Shown: one piece after another, positions 1 to 10,421 of the stretch
How the letters are laid out: each line of letters starts with the position of its first letter
How positions within the stretch are numbered: position 1 is the first letter of the stretch
Source: Lasiosphaeria ovina
Taxonomy: Eukaryota > Ascomycota > Sordariomycetes > Sordariales > Lasiosphaeriaceae
DNA length: 64,000 nt
Assembly (NCBI GenBank): GCA_033439765.1
Contig: JAULSN010000006.1
Coordinates: 124,001-188,000 of the forward strand
Reading direction: 5' to 3'
Made by a program: the position numbers and the translations under genes
The notes under the pieces: generated by a model
What the model was told of the DNA's origin: nothing
Seen by the model: only the letters and a program-made list of their open reading frames with translations
The model's database searches: none

Positions 1-2202
1 GTCCGAGGACGCAGCAGCCGTCTCGGACCACTGGCTGACGTAGTAGTCGAGACGCGCCAGCTCGGTGGCCGACGGGTCCCGATCATTAGTGGCTAGGGCC
101 TCGAGGTCCGTAATGATGAGGATGGCGCGCGTGCTCGCATGAAGGGCGGGGGCGGCCGTGTCGGTCGGTCGGCGCAGCGACACGCGGCCCGCGGCGACGG
201 CTCGGCCGAGGGAGCGCCAGCCGCCGCGGAGCCACGAGGCGTCGATGATGTCGACTGCGCCGGCGAAGCCGCTGAAGATCCAGTCCTCGGCCATTTCACG
301 GAAGGGGATGCGGTCCTCGAGGTTCTGAAGCTCCAGAAAGAGGCCGCGGTAGGCGGATAAGAGATTGCTCTTGAGGAGGCTAGCTTCAAAAGCCATGGCT
401 TCGGCCGAGTAGGGCCCGCGATCCTTGCGCGTCTTTTCGTCAAAGGCGCGGAAGGCGGCGAGCCGAATGTCTAGGTCCGCTTCTCGCTGACTCCTTCACG
501 CGATCGAAGGCTGGACAGGAGGACCCACGTCGTTCTCGCTGGCGGCGGCGGCGGCGGCGGCGGCGACTGCAGATGGGGGGCGGCTCGGTGTCGTCCACGA
601 TAGCCATCGTCCGGCGGCCTGCATCCAGCTGCCAAAGGAGCTCCGAGCAATATATGGAGCTGGTAGGATACTAACACCAAGGGCGACGCTGTCAGTCCGG
701 ACAGTCACGCGCGCCGCGGCGGCGGCTAGGTTGTCGCCCTCATCGGGCGGTGCCTTTCCCACGACGTACGCAGCGGCAAATGGCCAGTCGCGCCGGTCGG
801 GGAGCGGGTCACCATTATAGTCCGCCGGGTCCGCATCCCGAGCTAGTATCCGTCTCTTGCGCTGCTCGATCAGCTCCTTTTCGCGCGCCGCATGCCGCTC
901 CTTCATGACCTGCAGCGCGTTGACCCTAGCAGCAGCCGAGGCCTCGCGGAAGCTCCGACCGGCCAGCACCAGCGCGCCGTAGAAGGCGGTGTAGTAGGCC
1001 TCGACATCCGTACGGTCTACCTTGACCGTCATGCCCGTAACGGCGCGCACGCGGCCCTCAGTCGCGAAGACGTGACACATGTCGCCGGTCGGGCCGAGGT
1101 GGCCGTGCGATGAGAGGCAGGCGCTCAGCGCGACGACGGCGATCTTGTGCTCTTGCACGACCTTTGCTACCTTGGCTGCGGTCTCGTACTCCAGGCTCCC
1201 GTCGCCCGTTCTCGAGGCGAACCCCAGCTTTGGCGTGCCTCTGCTGCAGAATGTTAGCTCCAACGCCCGGTCTACTGAGTTTTTTCAAGTCGATTTGAGG
1301 AGACCGGGAAGGAGGTGGCGAGGTGGGTGGGATTCTCACTCAATTTTGCCGTGGAGGTCTATATGTATGATATCATACGCGACCTCTGTTGATTTGCAAC
1401 CAACCAAGAAGGCCTCAAGCTCGCCGAGCGTCCCAGGGCGTATGACGTGAACCTCGAGCCTATCCCCGCGCCCGATCTGCCGGAGGTACCGAAGCAGGCT
1501 GCAGAGGGATCCGTATACGGAACTCAGCGGCTCTTCCGGGGCATGGAGCGACGCACCAGTCGGGAATCGTCGCGCAATCACGGCGAGGATGCGGATGCGC
1601 CTGTCGGCCCGGCGCAAGCCGAGCCCCAGCTCTTGCGGGTCATTGTGGGCCAGGAGGACCCGGTGCACCTGAATATCATAGCACCAGTCCTTGTCCTGGC
1701 CTGGCTCGAGAATCTCCCAGCTCAGGCAGTGGAGGCTGTGGCGGCCGGGGCCACTGCCGTGGCCATCCTCGCGCAGTCGCTCGGTCACGTGTAGCTTCAC
1801 CTGGTCGCCGTCGGCGGGCTCGACCAGGCCTGCGTCCCTCAGCGAAGTGAAGAGGACGCTGCGATAGCGGACCAGGCGATTGTGACTAGTGCGAAGGCCA
1901 ATGACGGACGCTGCGTTCCGGTCCAACCACAGGCGTAACGGCGAGAGCACCGCCGACGAGACAGAGGAACGCCCCTTCGAAACCGACGACTGCCCTCTTC
2001 GCGGCTCCGGCTCCTGGTAGGCGTCGATAATCGCAGGATCCCGCAGGTGCGGCCACGGTGGTGCGTTCCCAGCAACTCCGTCGGGGAACCCATCCATGAA
2101 AATGAGCCAGGCCCTGTGCCCGTTTGCCTGCTCGCCGACGGTCGCGCCATTGCTATCACGACGGGAGAGGACGACGGTAAGGCTGCGAGGTGCCGGGTCC
2201 AT
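1..2202 (-). CDS. CHAT-domain (caspase/separase-like) protease, 3' end off window
   Basis: CHAT is a clan CD cysteine-peptidase fold that typically cleaves a partner after sensing. I model exons 2202-1340, 1243-529 and 486 to the left edge. The first intron (1339-1244) has a GTGAGA donor, a GCTAAC branch site and a CTGCAG acceptor. The catalytic His lies in HIDLHGK (about residue 284) and the catalytic Cys in VVALSACLSS (about 330), the clan CD 'H-G ... A-C' signature. The fold flanks them (RIRILAV, RLEVHVIRPG, GEVRAVTGM-type strands). Exon 3 reads on to the edge with EDWIFSGFAGAVDIID. ATG 2202 is the first in-frame ATG preceding conserved sequence. A TGA at 496-498 interrupts the frame unless a 42-nt GTGGGT...CAG intron (528-487) is removed, which keeps the frame. 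A divergent orphan gene starts 566 bp away. The CHAT assignment is strong; the partner is inferred. Confidence 0.8.
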
Positions 2203-2767
2203 TTGCTGCGCGCTGCCTCCCGGTCCGCAAACACAACCCGACCCCGTCGTCGTCTCTAGGAGGGAGCAAAGGAAAGCAGATCGTCTCGGCCAACTTCCAC
2301 GGGCCACGACTGTCCGACGGGAGGCAGAGTCGACCGGCGCATGATCGGCGAGGCTCGCACGCAGCAATTGCGAATTTTGCGGCCGTATTTCCACAGTGTG
2401 CCAAGAAGAGCACACAGACTTGAAAGCGCATGGAGGCGTTGGTTTAGCTGCCATTTTGGGCTTAGGCGGGTGGCTTCGTGCAGGCCTCTCGATTGACGGC
2501 GTCTCGGCCCTCAGCCGCACCATCCCGCGCAGCAGCGCCTGGGACAAAGTGGATGGCGCTGCGTGGGCGTGTAGTAGAACTAGGTTATGCCGCCCGGCCA
2601 GCGTCGCGGTGGCAAATATTTGGGAGCCTGCTGGTCCGTCCCCTCCCTCCTCCCTCCTTTGGAGCTACATAGCTGCCTTGTTGCTTGTCACAGACGATAC
2701 GAAATCGTTGCTTGTTGTTTGTGTTGGTCGATCTGATCTCGCGCAGTCAACAATCTCGTCCCTGAAA
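2203..2767. promoter_or_regulatory. Shared divergent promoter region
   Basis: This 565-bp gap separates two head-to-head start codons (minus-strand ATG at 2202, plus-strand ATG at 2768). Open frames run into it from both sides, but none begins with ATG in the right frame, so I treat it as intergenic. The arrangement suggests the CHAT protease and its neighbour are co-regulated. I see no recognisable operator. Confidence 0.4.
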
Positions 2768-3832
2768 ATGGCGCCGCCAGCAGAGCCGAGCAAGAAGTTA
2801 TTCCACCTTCTGACGAGCCCACGCCGCATCGACCTAGACGGCTATGCCGACCGCATCAGCGCCCTCATGGTCGTGAACCCTGCCGACCCGATCGGCGGGC
2901 CCCATTGCCCCAATATTAGAGACGCGCGAAACCCAATAGCTCGACTTACTCCAGACGTAGCGGCGCAGGGCAGCGACATCAAGTTTCTGGAGGAGAAAGC
3001 GGAGAGCGACGACGCAAAGCTCCTCGCTGCCAAAGTTGCCGGCATCTGGGGGGATAAAATCCGGAACCGGAGCCAGGGCATGGCAGCGCCCTTCTTCAAG
3101 CGCTACGAAATCCCGAACGCGCAGGCCGCTGTTCTTGGTGTGCTGAACCAGATGGACGGCGCCGCGAAAACCGGCACCGCCAAGCCCTTGACCACGACCA
3201 AAAGGCCGGATCCTGAACCGAAGGACAATGCTGTCACGGTATGGAGCGCTCAGTCGAGCGCTACTCCGACCGCCGACCAGCCGGTCGAATTGGCCGAGAC
3301 GGCATACAAGAATACGGTCGGAGCATGGGCCGAGCAACAGCGCGAGATCAACAATATCGACGCCTGGTACGTCCTGGTCAACTACATCGTGCTCGAAGAC
3401 CCCGTCAAGGCGGCGAGCGCCACCCAGGCTAGCTCGCTTGGCGCCTCCATCGACCCGGATGCCGCCGGCGCTCTCGCCCTCGGCGCGCCTCCGGTGCTCT
3501 CGATGTCCGCCCAGACGGCTACCGAGCAGCATTCCGAGGCCAGCGCCAGCTACGACGGCGACTACCTCGTGGCGTGCTCGTACCTGACGGTGCGAGAGAA
3601 TCTATCCACGCCTCCCAAGGGACCCAAACTCTTCAACAAGGCCAAGAAGTTCTTGACGCGGTCAAAGTCGCGCCCGCGTTTTACCGTTTCGATGATGGCG
3701 CTTCCGGGGAACCTCGAGGCTCCGTTGGGCGATGACCAGCAACCGACTGCGCCCGACGGCCGAGCTGCGACAGAAGAGGATGATGTGTTCGCGGACATTG
3801 TCCTCGATGCCCCCCCGGGCTACAGTACGTAG
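2768..3832 (+). CDS. Orphan 354-residue protein divergent from CHAT gene (candidate protease substrate)
   Basis: A single exon of 354 residues, starting at the first in-frame ATG (context tgaaaATGgcg). I do not recognise a named domain. The N-terminal third (KLFHLLTSPRRIDLDGY, then ISALMVVNPADPIGGP) and two later blocks (NIDAWYVLVNYIVLEDP near 205 and GDYLVACSYLTVREN near 270) look like alternating hydrophobic beta-strands separated by low-complexity Ala/Thr/Ser linkers. A basic segment follows (KLFNKAKKFLTRSKSRPRF), then an acidic Pro-rich tail. There is no signal peptide and no clear transmembrane helix. Known context: fungal gasdermin-like pore formers are often encoded beside CHAT or subtilisin proteases that clip a short C-terminal tail. 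The position, size class and strand-plus-tail layout make this a candidate, but family membership is inference only. Confidence 0.6.
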   Translation: MAPPAEPSKKLFHLLTSPRRIDLDGYADRISALMVVNPADPIGGPHCPNIRDARNPIARLTPDVAAQGSDIKFLEEKAESDDAKLLAAKVAGIWGDKIRNRSQGMAAPFFKRYEIPNAQAAVLGVLNQMDGAAKTGTAKPLTTTKRPDPEPKDNAVTVWSAQSSATPTADQPVELAETAYKNTVGAWAEQQREINNIDAWYVLVNYIVLEDPVKAASATQASSLGASIDPDAAGALALGAPPVLSMSAQTATEQHSEASASYDGDYLVACSYLTVRENLSTPPKGPKLFNKAKKFLTRSKSRPRFTVSMMALPGNLEAPLGDDQQPTAPDGRAATEEDDVFADIVLDAPPGYST

Positions 3833-5029
3833 TTGAAGTCCGTTGGTCTAGGGCATCGATTCAGTCGATGTGTTGTTATACGATGCCGGCGCCAATACAA
3901 TGGGCCGAGGCGTTTAAACACTTGTAATGAGCCAATACATCTTATTTTTAATTCTCTCCTATACCCGACTCCGCGATCTTCTCTCCTTGCCAAAGAAGCC
4001 ATGACGGCATCCTGCGGAGGATAAGCCGCCGCGGCTCCGAAGCCGTTGACGGTCCGTTCAGACTATAATTATAGGCGGGACCTTCAAGCTAAGAGTCCTC
4101 CATCAGTGGAGCCTCGAATGTCTTTCGACATGCATAATGGCCCAGCAAACGAATATATTTCTTTTGGTATGAGAACGTCTTCTGGCACCGTCAAAATCGT
4201 TCCTTACACCGTAATCCACTATATATAACCCTAGCCCTAGCCACCAACCACGCTCACCAGTACATCCAAGAGTCTGCCATGTAGTAATCTACCACATTTT
4301 ACCACAACGCAACCCAGCCCTACCTACTGCCCCAGCATTGGAAGGCATGGATCAGTAGGGCTGTCGGTTGTAAGCAGTTGTGAGCAGTTGTAAGCAGGCC
4401 TGCAGTTTTTTATTGCATTTTCGACCCTGTTACGTAATCAGAATCCGCTTTTCATTGTAGATTTGAACGATTTGAGCGAATAGACGGTCCTGAGCTTCAA
4501 TTACCACATTTGGAAGTCTGTTAACGTTGGCGACGGCAGCGAGGTGTAATTGCGGTACAATTGCGTTGCCAGCGCTTGGAGCGGGCAACAGTGTGGTGGG
4601 ATTTTGACGGCTGGCACCGGGGCAGAAAACCGGGTGGGGAGCGTTACGTAATTAGCTTTCTTGAGAATTTTGGGCGGGGCCAATGTGCGCAACTGATTGG
4701 CCCAGCCAGGCAGCCCTACAGTTATTTCAGATGCTTCCTATTCCGTACAGTGCGCCGAGATGGCCTCTTGCAGATAAGCGCCCGAACCAAAGCCACGAGG
4801 GAGGGAAATTAACCTAGGTCTCTTGAATGACCACTGGTAAGAGGATTTGCGGATCCCCTCAGACGAACAAAGGCTGAGGTTCGTCCGTGGCTGGGGCTGA
4901 GTCTGGCAGATGCGCCGTGGCGGAAAGGCGGTGTGATTTATTGTCTTGGCACCCACACCTACTCAAATACCACAGCCTGCTCATCCACTCAATGTTTTGA
5001 ACATCATACAATTGTCAAACCGAGCCACC
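3833..5029. other. Gene-free AT-rich stretch
   Basis: I see no credible gene. A short direct repeat of the unit gttgtaagca (three imperfect copies) lies near 4367-4397. The rest is AT-rich with scattered stops in all frames. Confidence 0.4.
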
Positions 5030-5415
5030 ATGTCGGGTCTGGAGATTGTCGTGGCCGTGGCCAACGTTGTCGCTGGATAGGGAGCTGGGGTGGACGTTGA
5101 TGAAGGAAAAGACGGAGCAGGCCAAGCGTGGTTTCCTCGGGCGCAAAAACGTATACACGCGTCGTGTCGAGTTCGAAGTGGCGGGTGCCGCACCGCTTCT
5201 TCGCAAAGAGCCATCTACGGATACACGAGGACATACACAGTCTCGACAGGTTCGGCTTCACGTCCGGCAATGTGTACGGATGCATTTTGTGTGATCGTAG
5301 GGGCCCGGGGGAGGCCCAAAACTATCGAGATATTCGTGACCTAGGAGGGCATCTGCAGAGAGACCATTCTGAGGACGAGTACGCGGCCGAAATTGATATT
5401 GAGAGGGAGAAATAG
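5030..5415 (+). pseudogene. Decayed N-terminus plus C2H2-like tail of a fungal regulator/STAND-type protein
   Basis: An ATG in excellent context (gagccaccATGtc) opens MSGLEIVVAVANVVAG and hits TAG at 5078-5080. Coding character continues in another frame (LMKEKTEQAKRGFLGRKNVY) and ends in a third (NVYGCILCDRRG ... IRDLGGHLQRDH), which resembles one C2H2 finger (C-x2-C ... H-x4-H) before a stop at 5415. The start resembles the N-termini of fungal ankyrin/STAND proteins. Introns could explain one frame change but not the early stop. I read it as a decayed gene; low certainty. Confidence 0.35.
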
Positions 5416-6374
5416 ATTTCTTACATTACCCGCATTGTGAGCGGTAGCCAGTTGGTTGTCCTGCATCACACTTGTCAGAAGTACGGCACACTGGATTCGG
5501 TGGAGTTGATGGGATTTGCAATTGCTTGATTGTATTGCTTGTGTTGTGGCTCTCTGGGTCTGCTAGAGAGCCTCTATTATAGTTGTGGATTGTAGCAAGC
5601 CGCGCTCTGCCCAACCGCAGCGTCTTGACAGCACTTCCCCTACAAACAGCTATCTTTATCTCTCTCTGAACTTCTTTGCTGGCTATGAGCTCACACGCAA
5701 CCCGAGGAGGCGACCATGGAAGAGGAGCAAGAGAAAATACAGAACAGGTAAGCTTTTTGATATCGGCAAAAGAGAGGAAAAATTTGAGCCAGTATATTTA
5801 ACATACTAGATTCTACTCACCTCGGAGGCTCGGCCTAGTTGAAGCACTTGCCCAGTGTGACGCCATTCTCTTTAAGCTCTACTTGGTATAGCGAATCGAG
5901 AACTTAAGGATTAAGAAGGAGTCTTTAATGCGATATATAGATTAAAGTTGGTCACGAAAAAAAACCAATACCCGGCGGAAGCACGAAGCACAAGTCCAAC
6001 ACGAAAGGGTTCTCGGATCCGGCTACAACTGGCGCATCACATGCCGGCCGCTCCGCTCCACACACCCGAACTTTGAACGGCCCGGAGCCGTCACTCCCTA
6101 ACTATAATAGATAGTTTCTCCTTGATAACGGGTAGACTGCCCCAACCCCGTCATGCTCTTTAGCTTCCTGCCGAGGAGAGACCACCCTAAACCCCTATAT
6201 TTAGAGTGTCTACCTTAACTGGAGTTGGGATTGTAATATATCACTAATTGCTTTACGCCACGATGATTCACGTCGTGTGGCTTCACGCCGCGTTAATGCC
6301 ATTACGAAGTCCGAAGCTAGCGGGCACAAATGACGCATGTGATTGAATTAGGAATAGACGTCCTACGTTATTTC

Positions 6375-6514
6375 TAACGTACACCTCCCCCGGGGTAATA
6401 AATCCCACCCGACCCGGGGCCTACTGTTAGAAATTTCTAGATCCTTTACCCTGACCACAAACAGAAAGCCCCCTGACAGTTGGGATTTATTACCCCGGAA
6501 CAAGTGTAGTTAAC
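6375..6514. repeat. Inverted repeat, arms about 33 bp, spacer about 73 bp
   Basis: The left arm (6375-6407) and right arm (6481-6514) are reverse complements over the core ccggggtaataaatccca, with weaker pairing outward (taac-tacac). The arms flank gacccggggcctactgttagaaattt-type sequence. This fits a MITE-like hairpin or the remnant of terminal repeats. No target-site duplication is obvious. Confidence 0.5.
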
Positions 6515-6523
6515 TTTGACAAC

Positions 6524-6582
6524 CGCGTCGGGTATGTTGTTCGGAAAAATCCACTGGTGCGCGGAGCCGTTCACACAAGATA
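6524..6582. repeat. Dispersed repeat, copy A
   Basis: This 59-bp segment matches 14176-14235 in the same orientation with about 50 identical positions. The shared ends are cgcgtcgggtat and tcacacaagata. Most differences are transitions (G/A and C/T), consistent with RIP-type decay of a formerly multicopy element. It directly follows the inverted repeat at 6375-6514. Confidence 0.6.
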
Positions 6583-6949
6583 GGGCATGTAAGCAGTTAA
6601 ATATGAGGTCGTTAATACGCCATGTTTCGTAATAAGGCATATTCTGCTACGGGAGAACAAGGGCTGTCATTCGCCCCATAAGCAATAGGTCGCAAGGCCA
6701 AGGTACTCCCCTGATCCTCGTGCATCCCAGCGGCTATGTAGCAACAGATTAGCGCTCAGCATCGTCGTCGCTTGACTAGCCATTCATACGATCATTGGCG
6801 TATGAGACCCCTGGTCGTTCTAGAACACTGTAGAAGGCTATTTATGACAAAAATGTATGAAAATATATGGGTCCCTCCCTAAGAGAGACTCGGTACCGAG
6901 ATTGTGTTTGTCTTGTCTAGCCTTAGTTCCACTGCGACCAGGCAAGCTG

Positions 6950-8485
6950 CTACCTTCTCCCCTCCTCTCTCGCAACCTCCTCATCTCCCAGTCCCTCGTT
7001 GACATTCTTGAGGTACTTTTCAAAGTCCCGCTGCACCTTGATCACTTTCTCCAGGCAGCCGAAGTCCAGCAGTTTTCCCTCCGATATAGCCAACGGACGC
7101 GCAATGTTGATTGCATTTATGATCTCCCTACCATTGAGCTCAAACTTTGACAGGGTGAGCGCGTTTCTACGGAGATCCTCTATGTCGAGCTCAACTGACG
7201 CGACCGGATCGCTGTCTAATCTGTCAAAAAAGTTTTGCCAGACTTTGCGGCGCGAGGCCTGGGTGAGCTTGGGGTAGTATAGAGAGAGCTGGATACGCGA
7301 CTTGAAGCCCTCATCAAATGTTCCGACTCGATTACTCGTTAGGATCATGATACCCGGAGAGGAGGTCGGTAACTCAGGTTCGAGGTATAGGGAGCCAGAG
7401 AGAACTAACCATCGTAATATTCTAGGATCCGGAGGAAAACTTGGGAGGTGTGAGTGAAATGGGCCAATTAACTGGGCCGGGTGGAGAGGGAGATATATAC
7501 CTGAGACTAAGGCATTCCTGTTCAAGTCGCTTAGTGACCTCTCTTGGAGAAAGACCTCGGCTTCATCGAGCAACACCACTGGACGGAATGATCGCCATGA
7601 AAGATTAGCCATTCCCTTCGCGCACACAGTTCTTCGGTTGCACTCACCGCAGTCCTACTTCTTGCAGAGATGGAGCACGCGGACTAGGTTCGTCTCTACG
7701 ACACTCGGACTAGTTCCGATGTCACCGCAGGTCACACGGTACAGAGGTTTTCGGGCCTCTTCTGCAACACTATGGGAGTCCATCTACCGAGTACCCACTT
7801 CCAGCGGAGAATACTGACGCCAGCTTTTACTTTGCAAGTCGAATGCAGATAATGTAGGCGGAAGAACGACATAAAACTCTTGACCGGTTGGCTCGCCAAG
7901 GGTAACGTAGTCGGCAGCATCGGATGGGGCGGAAGCTTCTTGAGACCGCTTTTGCTCCTGGAGGCTTTGCACCCGCTTTCGTTCTTGAAAGACTTGAGCC
8001 CATGTTGTATTGTCGACAATGAAGCGTGATGAGGACTATTTGGAATTACAGTGATTAGTCAAAAGATCCGAAGGGGGAGGTAGGTCAGGTAGGTATTGCC
8101 AGGTATCACATACAAAGTGGTTAAATCAACTGATGTCGAGGCCAGAGTATTGGATGTGTCTGATCGATTGGCAGTCCCAGAACATAACTCCCCGTTCCGT
8201 CAAACTATCTCTGCGGTCTGGTGCTGCGTGGGTAAAGGGATAAACCGGAAGGCTGACAATGGAGACGTGCCCACGGCCGCAACTATCCCAGGGCAACGAG
8301 ACACTCCAAGCGCTGTGTGTCCGCCTCCTGAATCTGCCGTCGAATTCTAGCTCCGTTAATTTGAGGTTAGCAGTCCAGTACGTGTTCGGCGCGGGGTGGT
8401 CTGCAGTCCCTGGCTCTGCGCCGGCAGGAGCCCGTTTGTGGCGGACGTTGTGAAAGGAGTATTGTGGCCATTCATTCAGCTTCAT
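6950..8485 (-). pseudogene. AAA+ ATPase (fungal DUF7025-AAA type) pseudogene without P-loop
   Basis: Minus-strand pieces follow the order of this common fungal family. They run from an upstream domain (LKLTELEFDG ... QSIRHIQYSG, about 8380-8130) through FVDNTTWAQVFQERKR and VVLPPTLSAFDLQSKSW to a stop at about 7785. Next come SVAEEARKPLYRVTCGDIG, TAG at 7655-7657 where the family has Trp (TGG>TAG), a 70-nt intron, Walker B VVLLDEAEVF, sensor LTSNRVGTFDE, an Arg-finger region and a normal C-terminus at 6950. The segment that should carry Walker A (GxPGTGKT) is deleted between about 7785 and 7760. A short exon VFLRILEYYDG (about 7410-7442) survives, but its 3' intron lacks a usable AG in the right phase. 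It is dead as an ATPase. The family assignment is strong, the exact 5' end is not. Confidence 0.75.
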
Positions 8486-8796
8486 GCAACGATCTAGGTC
8501 CTTGTCCTCGCGATCAGGGAGAACTAGGATACTTCCAGGGACCTGTGGCGGCCTTGGTCAGTTGTCCTGTTGAATCCATTTCCCCAGGTTGGATTTTTGT
8601 ATTCGTGAAAATGAGGGGATCCGTGAAACCTACCAGCAGATACTATACTTCAAGAAGCTCTGGGTTGTCTTACCGCCACCGTGTAGTCTGGAGACCTCGG
8701 CGTATTCACTGAATACGGTACTCTCCATATACGCATGGAAACAAGCCATCGCAGCCATCGCATCGCCTTCCGAGTCATTCACCAGCTGAGATCAAG

Positions 8797-9735
8797 ATGG
8801 CTATCGACGGCAAGTTTCTTCCCAAAGTCCCAAAGATGGAATGTGCGTAAACCCATCTCAGAGTTTTGACAGCTGACACACTAAGGATAGGGGCGTCGCA
8901 ACTCCACTTCAGCGGCATCATCAACACCAACCGACAACTTTCAGCGATCCAACTCTCACAAATCATGACCTTCCTGTCCACAAGCAGGCTCCCTTCCCCG
9001 GACACGGTCCACAGCACACTGGCCGCAAGACGTAACATCCGCCTCCGCCACGATGCAAACACTTCCGCGCTCTACAATTCACCAGTGCTCCAACAATGGG
9101 GATCATCACCCACGTCTTCGCAGATACTCATCGAAGGTTCCTTTGCCAATCGGCACGCAGTCCGCGACCTTGCCATCGATGTCCTTGACCTCGTATGCTC
9201 CGCCAACATCCCGGCCGCCTGGGCCTTGGACACGAAGGCCTGCTCCGTAGACGAGTTGATGTCAACCGACGTCATGAGGTACCTCGCCTCGCAGCTCTTG
9301 AAAGCGAACCAAGCGCTGATGGACGAGGGGTCCGCTTCGCTCAGCGCTAAGCTGTTTCAGAGTGCCCGGACAGAAAAGGAGTGGTTTTCACTGCTAGGGG
9401 TGGTGCTGGAAGGATTGCAGCAGGCGTATCTGATAATCGATCTGGACTTGGTGGACCGGCTGAGCGACGGCCGGTCGTCGTGGCTGAGTGAATTTCCCAA
9501 GTTCTTTGATAGCTTGAGACAACGGAATGCGATGACAGTGGTCAAGGTCGTGTTTGTCAGGACAGCGAGGACAGAGCCGGAGGAGGTGGGTTTCCCCAAT
9601 GGGATGGCACATATTCAAATGCCGAGAAGGAAATCGGGTAGAGTGGAGAAGGTGGACAGCAAACGGAGGAGGAGGAGAAAAAGGACCTTTATCGAGGCAC
9701 TACAGCCGGTTTTGGATTGCGAACAGGACTTATAA
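8797..9735 (+). CDS. STAND/P-loop-like fungal protein with degenerate nucleotide site
   Basis: The main exon runs from about 8887 to 9735. A likely first exon starts at ATG 8797 (MAIDGKFLPKVPKM) and joins through a short intron ending ...ctaag. The central part (LIEGSFANRHAVRDLAIDVL, then NIPAAWALDTK, then MRYLASQLLKANQAL and LQQAYLIIDLDLVDR) has the layout of a P-loop NTPase core: strand-loop-helix followed by a hydrophobic Walker B-like strand. The GxxxxGK[ST] motif is absent. Similar proteins occur in fungi in NACHT/STAND-like settings; I know of no assigned function. The C-terminus is unusually basic (KSGRVEKVDSKRRRRRKRTF). The exon 1 junction is uncertain. Confidence 0.5.
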
Positions 9736-10085
9736 TGTGTCTGTACTGTACAGCTCCGTCGCGGTCTACACAGGTGGGTCGAAAGACACACCCGTGGAGG
9801 GGAGAAATCCAGTAACAACGGTTCCCTGTCGACTTTCGATGCTACAAGGCCGAGCCGGACGTCAAATTGCAGAAAACCTAGAAACTTGGCAAGCCAGTGC
9901 AGTGGACGAACCTCTGACGGAGACAGGGCGTCTCTCCTCAAGCATCGCAGCGGGGAAGGCGGTAAACACCCCCAACATCGTGAAGAAGCCCGGTCCCGCA
10001 CGCAACTGCGCCGCTCAGGCCGGAGCTAAAACGAAAATAAATGTCGCGAGAATGGCCGGATTGAAGACTACTTGAAGGATCTTAG
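9736..10085. other. Intergenic, nothing recognised
   Basis: An open frame crosses this stretch but shows no domain, no conserved start and no coding-like bias that I can defend. Confidence 0.3.
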
Positions 10086-10421
10086 ATGGTCAGCCGCGTG
10101 GTAGCATATGGTTCGACACCCCCTATTTTGATAGGGGTCGCTGGGGCCAGCTCTCGTCGTGGAAGCCGAGAGCAAGGACAAGGATATGAACCTCGCCAGA
10201 TACTTTGTCCTCGGTCCTACCATACCAGCTGCCTTGCAGGGTTCGCCAACAGGAACAATTTGAATCGGCATCTGCGGGAGAGTTCTATTCATGGCGGCCT
10301 AGGGTTCACTTGCGAGACTTGCGACCGCGCTTTTAGCCGCAAAGATACATTGGGGCGACATCAGCGTACCTGTCCTACCCTACTTGATAGAGTTAAGAAA
10401 GACCGTAATGCAGATAGTTAG
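10086..10421 (+). CDS. Small C2H2 zinc-finger protein or fragment (111 aa)
   Basis: The ATG at 10086 opens 111 residues. The C-terminal half carries two C2H2-type units. The first is degenerate at its first Cys pair (CPRSYHTSC ... FANRNNLNRHLRESSIH). The second is canonical (CETCDRAFSRKDTLGRHQRTC). This pairing is typical of fungal regulators in which a larger protein follows or precedes the fingers. No other domain is present, so it may be a truncated gene. Its place between a STAND-like gene and a HET gene in a decayed region supports the fragment reading. Confidence 0.5.
   Translation: MVSRVVAYGSTPPILIGVAGASSRRGSREQGQGYEPRQILCPRSYHTSCLAGFANRNNLNRHLRESSIHGGLGFTCETCDRAFSRKDTLGRHQRTCPTLLDRVKKDRNADS

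Larger units (their letters stand above)
5416..6949. other. AT-rich gene-free stretch with repeat relics
   Basis: No gene is supported. The stretch holds the inverted repeat and the dispersed-repeat copy listed separately. Reading frames are short and broken, as expected for mutated repeat DNA. Confidence 0.4.

Noticed and set aside
2396..2767. Upstream extension of the orphan gene frame
   Set aside because: It begins with GTG, contains no in-frame ATG before 2768 and overlaps the divergent promoter.
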